From assembly GCA_965226825.1 (NCBI GenBank), contig CBDDED010000002.1, positions 124,001-188,000 on the forward strand: a stretch of DNA of 64,000 bases, written 5' to 3'. The notes under the pieces were generated by a model, which was given only the letters and a program-made list of their open reading frames with translations, searched no databases and was not told where the DNA came from. Position 1 is the first letter of the stretch, and every line of letters starts with the position of its first letter. The translations under genes and the position numbers were made by a program. Of this stretch, positions 26,721-35,679 are shown in pieces. The stretch comes from Io17-Chloro-G2 sp965226825 (GTDB lineage: Bacteria > Chloroflexota > Dehalococcoidia > Lucifugimonadales > UBA3495).

Positions 26721-27437
26721 TTAGGATGCGTAGCTTTCAGCGCGTTCTTGAAATGCGGCGAACAAATTGGCGAATATTCCCGGCACTTCGTTCTGGCGTT
26801 CCGGGTGGCATTGGAGTCCGATCACCCAGGAGTGTGACGGGCTTTCCAGTCCCTCCACCAATCCGTCCTCAACCGCAAAGGCGGTGGACATCAACCCGGG
26901 AGACCGCTGCGCTTCTTGCAGTCCCTGGTGGTGATAACTGTTGACCCGGAAGAACCCGGCCATACCGATTACCGCCGCCGCTTTCGAGCCGGGGGACAGA
27001 TATATTTCGTGGATACTGCCGTCTTTTGCGTCATCTGAGTTGTTGGTACCGCTGGGGCGATGCCCGTCCAGGTGTTGGATCAATTGCCCTCCGAAGGCGA
27101 CGTTCAAGACCTGCATCCCCCGGCAAATTGCCAGCACCGGCATATCCCGGTCCAATGCCCATGCCAAAAGCCCCAGGTCGAGGTCGTCCAGTGGGCGGCA
27201 GAGGGTCAGTCCGGCCTCGGCGTCAGGCGTTTGACCGTACAGTTGTGGGTCTACGTCTTCACCGCCGCGGAGCAACAATCCGGACACTCCGTCCATCAAT
27301 TCACCGGCAGACTTGTGACAGTGATCCTCCGGGGACATCAGGCGGATGTTGGCTCCCAATGACTCCATAACCTGGATATAACGGCGGGGTCCGTGGGGGG
27401 CGTCGGGGCCGGAGGTGGTTAGCGCAATTGTTACCAT
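26721..27437 (-). CDS. Class I glutamine amidotransferase, PuuD/gamma-glutamyl hydrolase type
   Basis: A 238-residue enzyme of peptidase family C26. The nucleophile is Cys105 in AICRGMQVLNVAFGG, and the His-Glu pair is in LQCHPE. GVSGLLLRGGEDVDPQLYG is the oxyanion/strand region typical of PuuD and related gamma-glutamyl-GABA hydrolases. It probably cleaves a gamma-glutamyl amide bond in polyamine or amino acid catabolism, but no putrescine genes are nearby. ATG at 27437 gives the usual family start (MVTIALTTSG); the upstream 30-residue extension is unlike the family and crosses AT-rich DNA. It is divergent from the MFS gene. Confidence 0.88.
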   Translation of the reverse strand: MVTIALTTSGPDAPHGPRRYIQVMESLGANIRLMSPEDHCHKSAGELMDGVSGLLLRGGEDVDPQLYGQTPDAEAGLTLCRPLDDLDLGLLAWALDRDMPVLAICRGMQVLNVAFGGQLIQHLDGHRPSGTNNSDDAKDGSIHEIYLSPGSKAAAVIGMAGFFRVNSYHHQGLQEAQRSPGLMSTAFAVEDGLVEGLESPSHSWVIGLQCHPERQNEVPGIFANLFAAFQERAESYAS

Positions 27438-27592
27438 ATCAGGCTCTATTTTACCTGATTTGAAGCTAAAGAAACAATAAAATAGCTTGTAAGTAACGGG
27501 GAACATGGAGCTACGAGCATTTAACACCCAGTGTCAAAAATACCTGATATGTGAAAAGAGGCTTTGAATCAGGATAGAAGCGGTCAAATCAG

Positions 27593-29053
27593 GTGGCAAG
27601 GAAGCTCACCGGACGCCGCCGTGTGCTGTATCATAGAGGTCACGTAGGTTTGAACCTTGGCCGTGCAGACGGTGGCGCAACCAACTCCGTGACCCCCCCC
27701 ACTACCGGACCCACATCCGTTCCCCAAAAACACCCCCACTGGGGAGACTTGGCGCTTTTGCGACTGAGCGCCTACGGGTTTGGCATCAACGGCTTGCTCC
27801 TGGCGATGGACGTAATGATCCTGCCCGCACTGCTGTTGGTGTTAACCTCTGACTACCTAAAAAACACATACCTGGGCTTGTTGGGTTTCAGCGGCTTGGT
27901 GCTGGCGGCTGTGGTCCAACTGAGCATCGCTCCCATGAGCGACAAGTCAAGGTCTTCTTTGGGAAAGCGGGTCCCCTTCATCATTTGGGGGTCTGCCTTG
28001 GTTTGCGCGGCGCTGGTGGGGGTGGGCCTGGCGCCCAACTACGCCTTGTTGTTTGCGGCCTGGCTTTTCGTTCAAGGCACCGTCAACGTTGGTTACGGGC
28101 CATACCAGGCGTTGATCCAGGACCTAGTTCCCAGCGGACTGGTCGGGAAGGCTGCATCCTACAAGATTCTCACCGACGCCGCCGGAGCGTTGGCATTGAT
28201 CCTCGTCGCCGGCGAGTTAATCGGCCTGGCCTCGGGTTCCGACCTGAGGTTTTGGATCTGGATGGCCCTGGGTGTTTTGGCAGTGTGCGTGGTGGTAAAC
28301 GCCGCCATAACGTCGGTAACCGCGGTGGGCCGGGGACGGCCCCAGCCCGTGGCGGTCCCAGTGCAGCAACCCAACCCGCCACGGGTCCTGCAGGGGCTAC
28401 GGCCCCCGCTGCACCCTCAATTGGCTCGCTTTGTAATATCCCGGCTGTTGCTGGTGATCGGCATCGCCGCGTTCCAAACGTACGGAATGTTTTTCCTCAA
28501 GGACGTGGTTGGGTTGGAAAATCCGGCCCAGGCGCTGGGGCGCATGACAATGGTAATAGGCGGCGGATTGGCGGTGAGTGTCTTCTTAACCGGCCGGATC
28601 TCCGACCGGGTGGGCCGCAAGCCATTGATGCTGGTCGGCGCGTTGGGGGCTGCCGCTTCCACCATCTCGCTGCTCGCCGCCAATGATGTAACGCAAGTGT
28701 TGGTAATAGGCAGCGCCACCGGAATTTCGGTGGGAATGTTGCTGAGCGCCAACTGGGCGTTGGCCAACGAGATGGGCACCTCGGGCCGGGAGGCGCAACA
28801 CATTGGCATTATCAACCTGGCCAACATTGGGGGGGCCGGAATCTCGAAGCTGTTGGGACCGGGAATTGACGCTCTGAACCACCTTGAACCCAATTTACAT
28901 TTGCTGGGCTACTCCTACGCCGTAACGGGGTACTCGGCCATGCTCATTGGCTGCGGAGTAATGTTTGTTTCCGGAGTGCTGTTGGTCATGCCCCTCGACT
29001 CCAAGAAACGACGCACCCAATCCTCGGACAGGTTGCCCGAAGAACCCACCTGA
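27593..29053 (+). CDS. MFS transporter, SLC45/GPH-like
   Basis: A major facilitator with about twelve predicted helices in up to 486 residues. The helix 2-3 loop SIAPMSDKSRSSLGKRVPFI resembles the GDRSRSRFGRRRPFI motif of the SLC45/sucrose and GPH sugar transporter groups, here seen as SDKSRSSLGKRVPF. The matching second-half loop is TGRISDRVGRKPLM. The substrate is unknown; sugars or glycosides are plausible. The start is uncertain: GTG 27593 opens the frame, but TTG at 27650 follows an AGAGG at 27634-27638 and would remove 19 residues. The hydrophobic protein begins only around residue 55 either way. Confidence 0.85.
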   Translation: MARKLTGRRRVLYHRGHVGLNLGRADGGATNSVTPPTTGPTSVPQKHPHWGDLALLRLSAYGFGINGLLLAMDVMILPALLLVLTSDYLKNTYLGLLGFSGLVLAAVVQLSIAPMSDKSRSSLGKRVPFIIWGSALVCAALVGVGLAPNYALLFAAWLFVQGTVNVGYGPYQALIQDLVPSGLVGKAASYKILTDAAGALALILVAGELIGLASGSDLRFWIWMALGVLAVCVVVNAAITSVTAVGRGRPQPVAVPVQQPNPPRVLQGLRPPLHPQLARFVISRLLLVIGIAAFQTYGMFFLKDVVGLENPAQALGRMTMVIGGGLAVSVFLTGRISDRVGRKPLMLVGALGAAASTISLLAANDVTQVLVIGSATGISVGMLLSANWALANEMGTSGREAQHIGIINLANIGGAGISKLLGPGIDALNHLEPNLHLLGYSYAVTGYSAMLIGCGVMFVSGVLLVMPLDSKKRRTQSSDRLPEEPT

Positions 29054-29119
29054 CCTTGTGATGAGGACAGCGCACGCTCCCCGGCCGCGGCGTGTAGCAG
29101 CGAGATAGGAACCCCGGCT

Positions 29120-29877
29120 TCACCGGGTGGCGGCGGTGACTTTGGCCAGGAAATCCCCGGCTCCCCTGGCCACCCAGGCGTTCCATGAGGTCATGACAAA
29201 CTTGACCCCTTGGCCAGGTAGTCGGATATGTTCTCGTCATTGGCCAACGTTCCCGGAACGCGGCCGGCGGAGATTATCCGGGCAATAGATTCGTCGATCG
29301 CCCGTTGCACGTCGGGATGGCCGGGATTCCCAATATGCCCCATGGTTTGGGCCAAGTCTGAAGGCGCCACGAAGAAAACATCGATGTTGTCAACCTGAAG
29401 GATCTCATCCAGGTTGCGCAGCGCCTCAGCTTCCTCCAGCAGGACCACCACCATGGTCTGATCGTTGGCTTGGTGGAAATAGTCGGCAACACCGAAGGAC
29501 TGGCGGCCGCCGAACATTCCCCGGTATCCGATTGGGGCATATTTGGCCGATTGGGCTGCCTTTTCCGCGGCTTCCTTGCTATTGACGTGAGAAACCACTA
29601 TACCCATAGAGCCGCGGTCCAGTGTGCGGGTAATGAGCCAAGGTTCATTGGAAGTAACCCTGGTGATGGGAGTAACTCCCCACAAGTCGCAGGCCCGCGT
29701 CATGTCGCCCAACTGGTCCCATGTCACCGACCCATGCTCCGTCTCGAGCCAGGCGGCGTCAAATCCCATGGGGCCCAGGAAGTCGATAATGTCGCTGCTG
29801 GCCAAGCCGGAAATTGTGGTGACGACTCCGCCCGACTTCAGCTTGTCCTTTGCCTTATTGGGTCGTATTGCAGCCAC
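29120..29877 (-). pseudogene. HpcH/HpaI aldolase family gene with a frameshift near its end
   Basis: The intact frame (29191-29877) gives 228 residues of an HpcH/HpaI-type class II aldolase, which cleaves or forms 2-oxo acid aldols with a divalent metal. LETEHGS (residues 44-50), RVTSNEP and FFVAPSDLAQTMGH are the family motifs. The frame then stops soon after DYLAKG. One extra base in the CCCC run at 29206-29209 would extend it in the next frame to a stop at 29120-29122, adding about 25 residues that fit the family end (FVMTSWNAWVARGAGDFL). So this is either a real inactivating or tail-altering mutation or a homopolymer sequencing error. Confidence 0.8.
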
Positions 29878-30127
29878 GGGTTTCTCCTCGGTTATCTATG
29901 ATTAGCCCGAATCGTGGCGCAAATTTCCAACTGCTGAAAGCCCGGACCAGCGATTTCACATTCACCTATAGCTTTCCTGCCGGAAGGTGACTGTTTCGCT
30001 GTTGCAGGCGCGTCGCCACGCGGATGGTCCGGACAGCCTTGAGTTAGAAACAAAAGCCGGTTGGGAGCGGCGGCGCAACGGCGACCACGCCCCCAACCGG
30101 GCATACATCAGGGTCGGATGGTTGTTG

Positions 30128-31096
30128 CTAGTTGGGCATCCAGGCGACGGCCCGGACCTCGCCGAATTCCCGCTTCAGCTTGTCCCACGTAGAGCCGCCA
30201 TCATTGCTGGTGTAGACCTCACCGTACAAGGTGTTGGCCACGATGGTGTTGGGGTCTGCGGGATGAAATGCGAAATCCCAAACAGAAGAGTTGGGCTCCA
30301 CCGGCAGCGGCATGCTCTGCCAGGACTCACCGCCGTCGTTGGACCTCTGGATACCGCCGGTGCTTCCATAGGCGCCGCTGCCGTTGGCCGCAAACACCAC
30401 CTGGGGCTCATCCGGCTTTACGGCCACCCAGCGACAGTAGACCAGGGGGAAATTCTCGGTTTTGACCATGGACCGCCAACTTTCACCCACGTCGCTGCTG
30501 GCAAAGACCTCGTGAGGCGTACTTACCAATACGTTGCGAGGGTTGCCTGGAGACACCGCTATGCCGTGGATGTCGGGGTCGCTGACTCCGTCTTCGATCT
30601 TGGTCCAGGAGTCGCCCCCGTCCAAGCTTCGGTAAACGCCGTCGATTTCAACGCCCGCCCAAACGTTGCGGTGGTCGACCGGATCAACCACCAGGGCGGT
30701 GATCCTTGGGACTCCGATAGAGCACTCCGTGGCCATTTCTACCGGCAATTTTTCCCAGTTTTTGCCCGCATCTTTGGACCGGAACACCATTGGCGGCCGG
30801 GTGCCGACGAAGATCGTATCGGGGTCGGTCGGATCTATCGCAATGCTCCAAACGTGAAGGGAATTCATCGGAGAATCCAGGTGCTCCCAACTCACTCCCT
30901 TGTCGTTGCTTACGTACACCCCGGTATTGGCGCCGGCGTAGATGACTCCCGGCTTGGTGGGATGCGGCGTCAGGGCCCGTACCTGGGCTTCGATCTGGAA
31001 GGGGTCCCGTACCATCGCCCAATGGTCTCCGCCATCGGGGCTCTGCCATATTCCCTGGCCCACGGTTCCGACACAAATGCTGATATTGTTAGCCAT
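30128..31096 (-). CDS. BNR/Asp-box repeat protein
   Basis: A 322-residue beta-propeller protein. Repeated Asp-box units are visible about every 50 residues: SPDGGDHWAMV, SNDKGVSWEHL, SKDAGKNWEKL, SLDGGDSWTKI, SSDVGESWRSM, SNDGGESWQSM and SNDGGSTWDKL, that is seven units. No signal peptide is present. Such folds occur in sialidases, photosystem II stability factor and sortilin-like proteins; no catalytic sialidase triad can be recognised, so enzymatic activity is not claimed. The start has GGGAGG about nine bases upstream. It is followed by the aldolase gene on the same strand and preceded by the SRPBCC gene. Confidence 0.85.
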   Translation of the reverse strand: MANNISICVGTVGQGIWQSPDGGDHWAMVRDPFQIEAQVRALTPHPTKPGVIYAGANTGVYVSNDKGVSWEHLDSPMNSLHVWSIAIDPTDPDTIFVGTRPPMVFRSKDAGKNWEKLPVEMATECSIGVPRITALVVDPVDHRNVWAGVEIDGVYRSLDGGDSWTKIEDGVSDPDIHGIAVSPGNPRNVLVSTPHEVFASSDVGESWRSMVKTENFPLVYCRWVAVKPDEPQVVFAANGSGAYGSTGGIQRSNDGGESWQSMPLPVEPNSSVWDFAFHPADPNTIVANTLYGEVYTSNDGGSTWDKLKREFGEVRAVAWMPN

Positions 31097-31312
31097 TTAC
31101 TTTTCCTCCCTCAGAGGTTGAGTCTCCAAAATCCCAAAAGTCAGTGAGGCGACCTTGGTTCCCGCACCATCATAAACGCAGCAGGAGGGTTTTGCCAGAG
31201 CCGCTCCGATGGGCAGTAGTTGCCGGTTAGCGCAAGCCGCGCGGCCAAGCGCCGGAAGAGGTAGCAAATTTATTTCTCAAGCCAGTTGCTTGGGTGGGGA
31301 TCTCCACCAGAA

Positions 31313-31828
31313 TCAGCCGGCTGAGTCCAACAAACTGCACGGTTTCTGTGGGAACACCCGGCTGCGTTTGGCCCGTTCCTCGATAGTCGCCTTCAACTCT
31401 GCCATGTGCTCCACCATTGTCCGGTGGAGCATACGACGAACCACCAACCGGGCCACGAGCCAGCCAAGGATCCAGCCCGAGAGTCCAAAGTCGCTCCGGT
31501 ACGTCAGACGGGTACAGCCGCCCTCTCCTTCGAGGTCAAACCGGTCGTGAAGCATGGAAAGCGGTCCTTCCACCCCATCGAAAAATATGGCGGCGGGCTC
31601 CTGGGTGGTGACCCACTCAACTGTGCGGTAGACGCGCCGCCGCCCGGTCAAGCTGATTCCCGGCGTGTGGAATTCGACCAGCAGCCGGTCCTCTTCCCGC
31701 TGGAGCACCCTGGAACTAGCCTGGTTCTGCCCGCCAGCTCCGAATGCAGTCAGGACCTGGAAAGCCAGCCGCCGGTCGGCATGTATATGGACGGAAACCT
31801 CGCGAGCGCTGACCGGAATCACGGCCAT
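31313..31828 (-). CDS. SRPBCC family protein
   Basis: A 171-residue protein with the START/Bet v1-like (SRPBCC) helix-grip fold. It begins with alternating beta strands (VSVHIHADRRLAFQVL), has the typical central strands (FHTPGISLTGRRRVYRTVEWV) and ends with a long amphipathic helix (TMVEHMAELKATIEERAKRS). Members bind hydrophobic ligands or act as cyclases; no specific ligand is predictable. The start has AAAGGAGA upstream at good spacing. It lies next to the MITE-like element at 31919. Confidence 0.78.
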   Translation of the reverse strand: MAVIPVSAREVSVHIHADRRLAFQVLTAFGAGGQNQASSRVLQREEDRLLVEFHTPGISLTGRRRVYRTVEWVTTQEPAAIFFDGVEGPLSMLHDRFDLEGEGGCTRLTYRSDFGLSGWILGWLVARLVVRRMLHRTMVEHMAELKATIEERAKRSRVFPQKPCSLLDSAG

Positions 31829-31918
31829 TGAACAGTCTCCTTTGTCAATGCGGTAGTCGCGGGGCTAACGGAACCAGCGAAACCTGGTCCGTGGCTAGGA
31901 AACCGCTGAGTTAGGAAT

Positions 31919-32051
31919 AAGAAACTATCTCAAAACCTAAATTCGGAGGCCCTTGGGTCGTTGGGCTACGTTGGGGGATTCATCCCCCAAACCCCCCATC
32001 CAAATATCTCAAGACGGGATGATGGCCGTTTCAAGTTTTGAGATAGGTTCT
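31919..32051. mobile_element. MITE-like element 1
   Basis: A 130-bp non-coding block bounded by terminal inverted repeats: AGAAACTATCTCAAAAC at 31920-31936 and GTTTTGAGATAGGTTCT at 32035-32051, matching at 16 of 17 positions. A perfect internal palindrome TTGGGGGA-TTCA-TCCCCCAA lies at 31971-31990, and a degenerate extra copy of the terminus (ATATCTCAAGAC) lies near 32004. No transposase gene is inside. A second element with the same ends is at 41797-41934. Trinucleotides TAA flank both sides, a possible target duplication. Confidence 0.72.
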
Positions 32052-32077
32052 AAGTTGCGTCGGACGGCCACCTAGGA

Positions 32078-32112
32078 CAAAAGGCAGGGGCGCGGTACAC
32101 CGCGCCCCTGCC
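32078..32112 (-). terminator. Rho-independent terminator of coxL
   Basis: A perfect 13-bp stem, 32083-32095 with 32100-32112 (GGCAGGGGCGCGG and its complement), with a TACA loop. On the minus strand it is followed by TTTTG, so it terminates the CoxL-like gene. Confidence 0.88.
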
Positions 32113-32141
32113 GAGTCTCTCCGACTTACCCGAAAGCCGGG

Positions 32142-34475
32142 CTATTTGCCTTTGCCGTCCCCGTTTTCCCAAAGCGCTTCCAGGATGCTGCCGGGGGACA
32201 TGGGAAGCTTTGGCATTCTGACGCCGATAGCGTTGTAGATGGCGTTGGCGATGGCTGCCATCGGCGGAACTATGGAGACCTCGCCGACCCCACGGACTCC
32301 GAATGGATGGGCGGGGTTGGCAACTTCTACGATAGTGGTGTCGATCATGGGCAGGTCCAGGCTAGTGGGCATGCGATAGTCCAAGAAGCTGGAGTTGACC
32401 ATCTCGCTGTTTTGGTTGAAGAAGTACTCCTCATTCAACGCCCAGCCGATGCCCTGGACCGCTCCGCCTTGCATCTGGCCTTCCACGTAGCTGGGATGGA
32501 CTGCTTTTCCGGCGTCCTGCAGAGCAGTGTAACGCAGGATGTCCACCTTGCCGGTCTCGGGGTCTACTTCCACATCCACCAGATGGACGGCGAACGCAGG
32601 GCCGGCTCCCCGAGGATCGACGTTGGCCCGGCCTACTATCGGTCCGCCGGTGCCGTTGAGCCGGGCCGCCAGCTGTTTGAATGTCATGCGCAACTCGGGG
32701 TCTGACTTGTGGGAAATAACGGCGTCCTGGTATTCCACGTCGTCAGCGGAAACGTCCCAAATAGTTGCGGCCCTCTGGACCATTTGACGCTTCACGTCCA
32801 AGGCGGCTTCGTAGCAGGCCCAACCGGTCTTGAAGGCCACTCCGCTGCCCCCGGTCACCGAGGTGAAACCAACAGAGTCGGTGTCGCCCACCTGTGGCTT
32901 AACGTCCTCCGCGGCAATCCCGAGCACCTCGGCCAGTTGCATGGCCACCGCGGCCCGGCTGCCTCCGATGTCCGGTGAGCCCTCAACCAGGCTCACAGTG
33001 CCATCAGAGATCACGCTGGCAGTAGCAGAGGACGCCCCGGTGCCGTTGAACCAGAATCCGGCGGCGGCGCCCCGTCCGACCAGGGTCCCATTGTGGCCTT
33101 TGGTCAGCGGTTGTGAATAATGTTCGTGGTCCTTGGCCGCTTGGACCGTCTCCAAGAAGCCGATTCGCGGGAACACGGGCCCGGGGATTCTCCGGGTGCC
33201 TTCCTTGGAGCCGTTGATCAGACGAAACTCCAAGGGGTCTATCCCCAGTTGTTCGGCAACCTCATCCATTACCGTCTCTGCGGCGAACGCCGCCGCCGGA
33301 GCCCCGGGGGCCCGATAAGCGGCGGTCTTGGGCTTGTTTAGGACGACGTCATACCCTTCAATCCGCCCGTTTTCGATGTCGTAGGGTCCCAGCATGCACT
33401 GGACGCCGGGATTCACCGGCGAACCCGGGAAAGCCCCTGCTTCGTAGATCAGGGTGGCGTCAGCGGCAGTGATGCGTCCGGCCTTGTTGGCGCCCACCTT
33501 GAACCGGATGTAGGTGCCGGAGGTGGGGCCGGTGCCTTCAAAGACCTCGGCGCGGCTCATAGAAACTTTCACGGGCTTCCCGGTCTTCCGGGACAACATC
33601 AGGGCCACCGGTTCCAGGTATACCAACGTCTTGCCGCCGAATCCGCCGCCGATTTCCATCGGGATGACCTTGATGCTGGACACCGGGATGCCCAGCATGT
33701 TGGCGGTCTGGTCGCGGATGTTGAAGTGCCCCTGGCTGCTACACCAGATCGTCGCCTTACCGTCGGGGCTCCAAAGAGCTGTGGCAGAGTGGGGTTCGAT
33801 GTAGCCCTGGTGCACGGTCGCGGTCCGGTATTCCCGCTCTACGATTACATCTGCATCTTGGAACCCTTTCTCGAGGTCGCCGACTTCGAACACAAAACGG
33901 TTGGCGACGTTGGTGCTGACACTATCGTCATCGTCGGAGCGCAATCCACCGGCTCGAACTGCAGGACTGACTGCGTTCGCCAGTCTTTCGTGCAGTACCG
34001 GAGCATCGGCTTTCATGGCGTCCAGCACGTCCACGACCGCGGGCAGCACTTCGTAGTCCACGTCAATCAACGCCAGGGCCAGTTCCGCAATGCTCGAATT
34101 TTCGGCCGCCACTCCGGCAACAGCATGGCCCTTGTACAACACCTTGCCGGCGGCCAGGCAGTTGTTGCTAAGAAATCTGGGATTGCTCATTGCGCCTTCC
34201 CCGATGTCTGCCAACCTGCCGCCATGTTGGGAGAAATCGGCAGATGTGACCACCGCTTTCACCCCGGGAAGCGCCAAGGCTCGGCTGGCATCGATGGACT
34301 TGATCCGGGCATGGGCATGAGGACTGCGTAAAATCTTGCCGAAGAGCAACCCCGGCAATTGGATATCGGCGCCGTATTGGGCCCGGCCGGTGACTTTATC
34401 GGCCCCGTCGTGTCGGATGGGCCGGGTGCCCACCACGTTGAAATGCTCAGTTGCCAGAACTGTGTTGGAAGCCAT
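32142..34475 (-). CDS. Xanthine dehydrogenase family molybdopterin-binding subunit (CoxL-like)
   Basis: A 777-residue large subunit of a molybdenum hydroxylase. The substrate/cofactor regions GGGFGGKTLVYLEP and AYRAPGAPAAAFAAE bind the molybdopterin cytosine dinucleotide, and the catalytic base is Glu732 in GVRGVGEVS. The CO dehydrogenase-specific active-site loop VAYRCSFR is not present, so it is a form II or other aldehyde/purine/aromatic hydroxylase rather than a true CO dehydrogenase. ATG at 34475 has GGAGG ten bases upstream; the longer frame lacks one. The FAD and 2Fe-2S subunits that normally accompany it are missing from the window, so it is an orphan and must find partners elsewhere. 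Confidence 0.9.
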   Translation of the reverse strand: MASNTVLATEHFNVVGTRPIRHDGADKVTGRAQYGADIQLPGLLFGKILRSPHAHARIKSIDASRALALPGVKAVVTSADFSQHGGRLADIGEGAMSNPRFLSNNCLAAGKVLYKGHAVAGVAAENSSIAELALALIDVDYEVLPAVVDVLDAMKADAPVLHERLANAVSPAVRAGGLRSDDDDSVSTNVANRFVFEVGDLEKGFQDADVIVEREYRTATVHQGYIEPHSATALWSPDGKATIWCSSQGHFNIRDQTANMLGIPVSSIKVIPMEIGGGFGGKTLVYLEPVALMLSRKTGKPVKVSMSRAEVFEGTGPTSGTYIRFKVGANKAGRITAADATLIYEAGAFPGSPVNPGVQCMLGPYDIENGRIEGYDVVLNKPKTAAYRAPGAPAAAFAAETVMDEVAEQLGIDPLEFRLINGSKEGTRRIPGPVFPRIGFLETVQAAKDHEHYSQPLTKGHNGTLVGRGAAAGFWFNGTGASSATASVISDGTVSLVEGSPDIGGSRAAVAMQLAEVLGIAAEDVKPQVGDTDSVGFTSVTGGSGVAFKTGWACYEAALDVKRQMVQRAATIWDVSADDVEYQDAVISHKSDPELRMTFKQLAARLNGTGGPIVGRANVDPRGAGPAFAVHLVDVEVDPETGKVDILRYTALQDAGKAVHPSYVEGQMQGGAVQGIGWALNEEYFFNQNSEMVNSSFLDYRMPTSLDLPMIDTTIVEVANPAHPFGVRGVGEVSIVPPMAAIANAIYNAIGVRMPKLPMSPGSILEALWENGDGKGK

Positions 34476-34788
34476 CGCCCTTAAACCTCCGTAAATGATG
34501 CACCCATCAGTCGACTCAGGCCACTCGGGCATTCACCGAGTAACAATGCGGGCGCTGCCGAGATTTTAACACGGTTAAAGGTTACGTTCTATTCACCGGA
34601 GAGAGCACAGAGGAGGCAGAAACTTTCACGTAAAAATAGATAGTCCCTGTTCTATTTGGTGTATAGGGCTCTGGATTCCCGTTGCGAACGAACCTATAAT
34701 CACCCAAAATGCGCTGCCCGGGCCCCGGGGACCGTATCCGCCGGGACAATGAGCAGACAGCTTTCCAGACTGGATTTTGAGGTGAACG
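34476..34788. other. Divergent intergenic region with a dispersed-repeat copy and possible promoter
   Basis: Between coxL (minus) and a hydrolase gene (plus). AGGGCTCTGGATTCCCG at 34665-34681 is a single arm of the repeat family seen at 38561-38729. A perfect TATAAT at 34695-34700 lies 17 bases after a weak -35 (TGGATT, 34672-34677) that falls inside the repeat, so the repeat may have supplied part of the promoter. Confidence 0.5.
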
Positions 34789-35595
34789 ATGCCCTTTGCA
34801 AAAGTCTCCGGTGGTGAACTCCATTACGAGGAGTCAGGGAGCGGGGAGCCGGTGGTCCTGTCCGCGGGCGGCTTGCAGGGAAATCTGGACAGCTACTCCG
34901 AGGTAGTCGGGGCGCTGGCCGGGTCGTTCCGCGTAATCACCTACGACCGCCGTTTCGGTAGGCAATCCAAGAGCCCACTGGTGGTGCAAACCTGGGACAT
35001 GGTCTGCCAGGATGTCTTCGACCTGATGGACTCGCTGAACATTGACCAGGCCTTCCTGGGTGGAGGTTCTTTCGGGGCGGCGATTTCCTTTGGGTGCGCC
35101 TCCCGAAATCCGGAGCGGGTCAAGGCTATCTTCCCCTCGAACATTGCCGGCGGCACCATTTGCGATGCCTATCTCGCGGGAAAGCTGTTCCACAGCCTGG
35201 ACGTGGCAATGAACCAGGGGATCGGGACAGTTATTGCCGCCTTCCACCCGGACAACCGGTTTTCGCCATTCAGCCCGGAACGGGCCCAACATGACCCCGA
35301 ATACCGGAGCAACCTCGAAGCCATGCGGCCCGAGGAATTCTCCCAGGTCATGCGGGACACCATCTACGCCCTGTTTGACGGACCCTACGTCAGCCTGGGG
35401 ATGACCGCAGAAGCTCTCAAGGGAATCCGAACACCCGCGATCATCATGCCCGGGTCCAATGACATCCACCCCCGGCCGTTGGCTGAGCGGGTCCACCGGT
35501 TGGTCCCCAACAGCCAATGGGGGGAGACGCCGCCCCACGGTGAAGCTCCCCAGCAATATACGCAACGGGTTCTGGAGTTCCTATCCCAGTTTTAA
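34789..35595 (+). CDS. Alpha/beta hydrolase
   Basis: A 268-residue hydrolase. The nucleophile elbow is GGGSFG with Ser94, slightly unusual compared with GHSxG because the His is replaced by Gly. The preceding DRRFGRQSKS replaces the usual DxRGxGxS turn. IIMPGSNDIHP holds the acid and ETPPHGEAPQQY holds the likely catalytic His. ATG at 34789 has GAGGTGA upstream. It is followed within 85 bases by the LLM oxidoreductase on the same strand, so the two are probably co-transcribed and may act on the same organic substrate. Confidence 0.85.
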   Translation: MPFAKVSGGELHYEESGSGEPVVLSAGGLQGNLDSYSEVVGALAGSFRVITYDRRFGRQSKSPLVVQTWDMVCQDVFDLMDSLNIDQAFLGGGSFGAAISFGCASRNPERVKAIFPSNIAGGTICDAYLAGKLFHSLDVAMNQGIGTVIAAFHPDNRFSPFSPERAQHDPEYRSNLEAMRPEEFSQVMRDTIYALFDGPYVSLGMTAEALKGIRTPAIIMPGSNDIHPRPLAERVHRLVPNSQWGETPPHGEAPQQYTQRVLEFLSQF

Positions 35596-35679
35596 GGCCA
35601 TTTTCAAGGGTTGAGACGCCGCAGACGGTTTCGCAGCCTTGTATTTGACGTTCTCGAACCAGGCGGCCCGGAGGATAGC

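Noticed and set aside
34476..34788. A tRNA or other structured RNA gene in this and other long gaps.
   Set aside because: No cloverleaf with conserved T-arm and CCA-like end could be found in any gap of the window.
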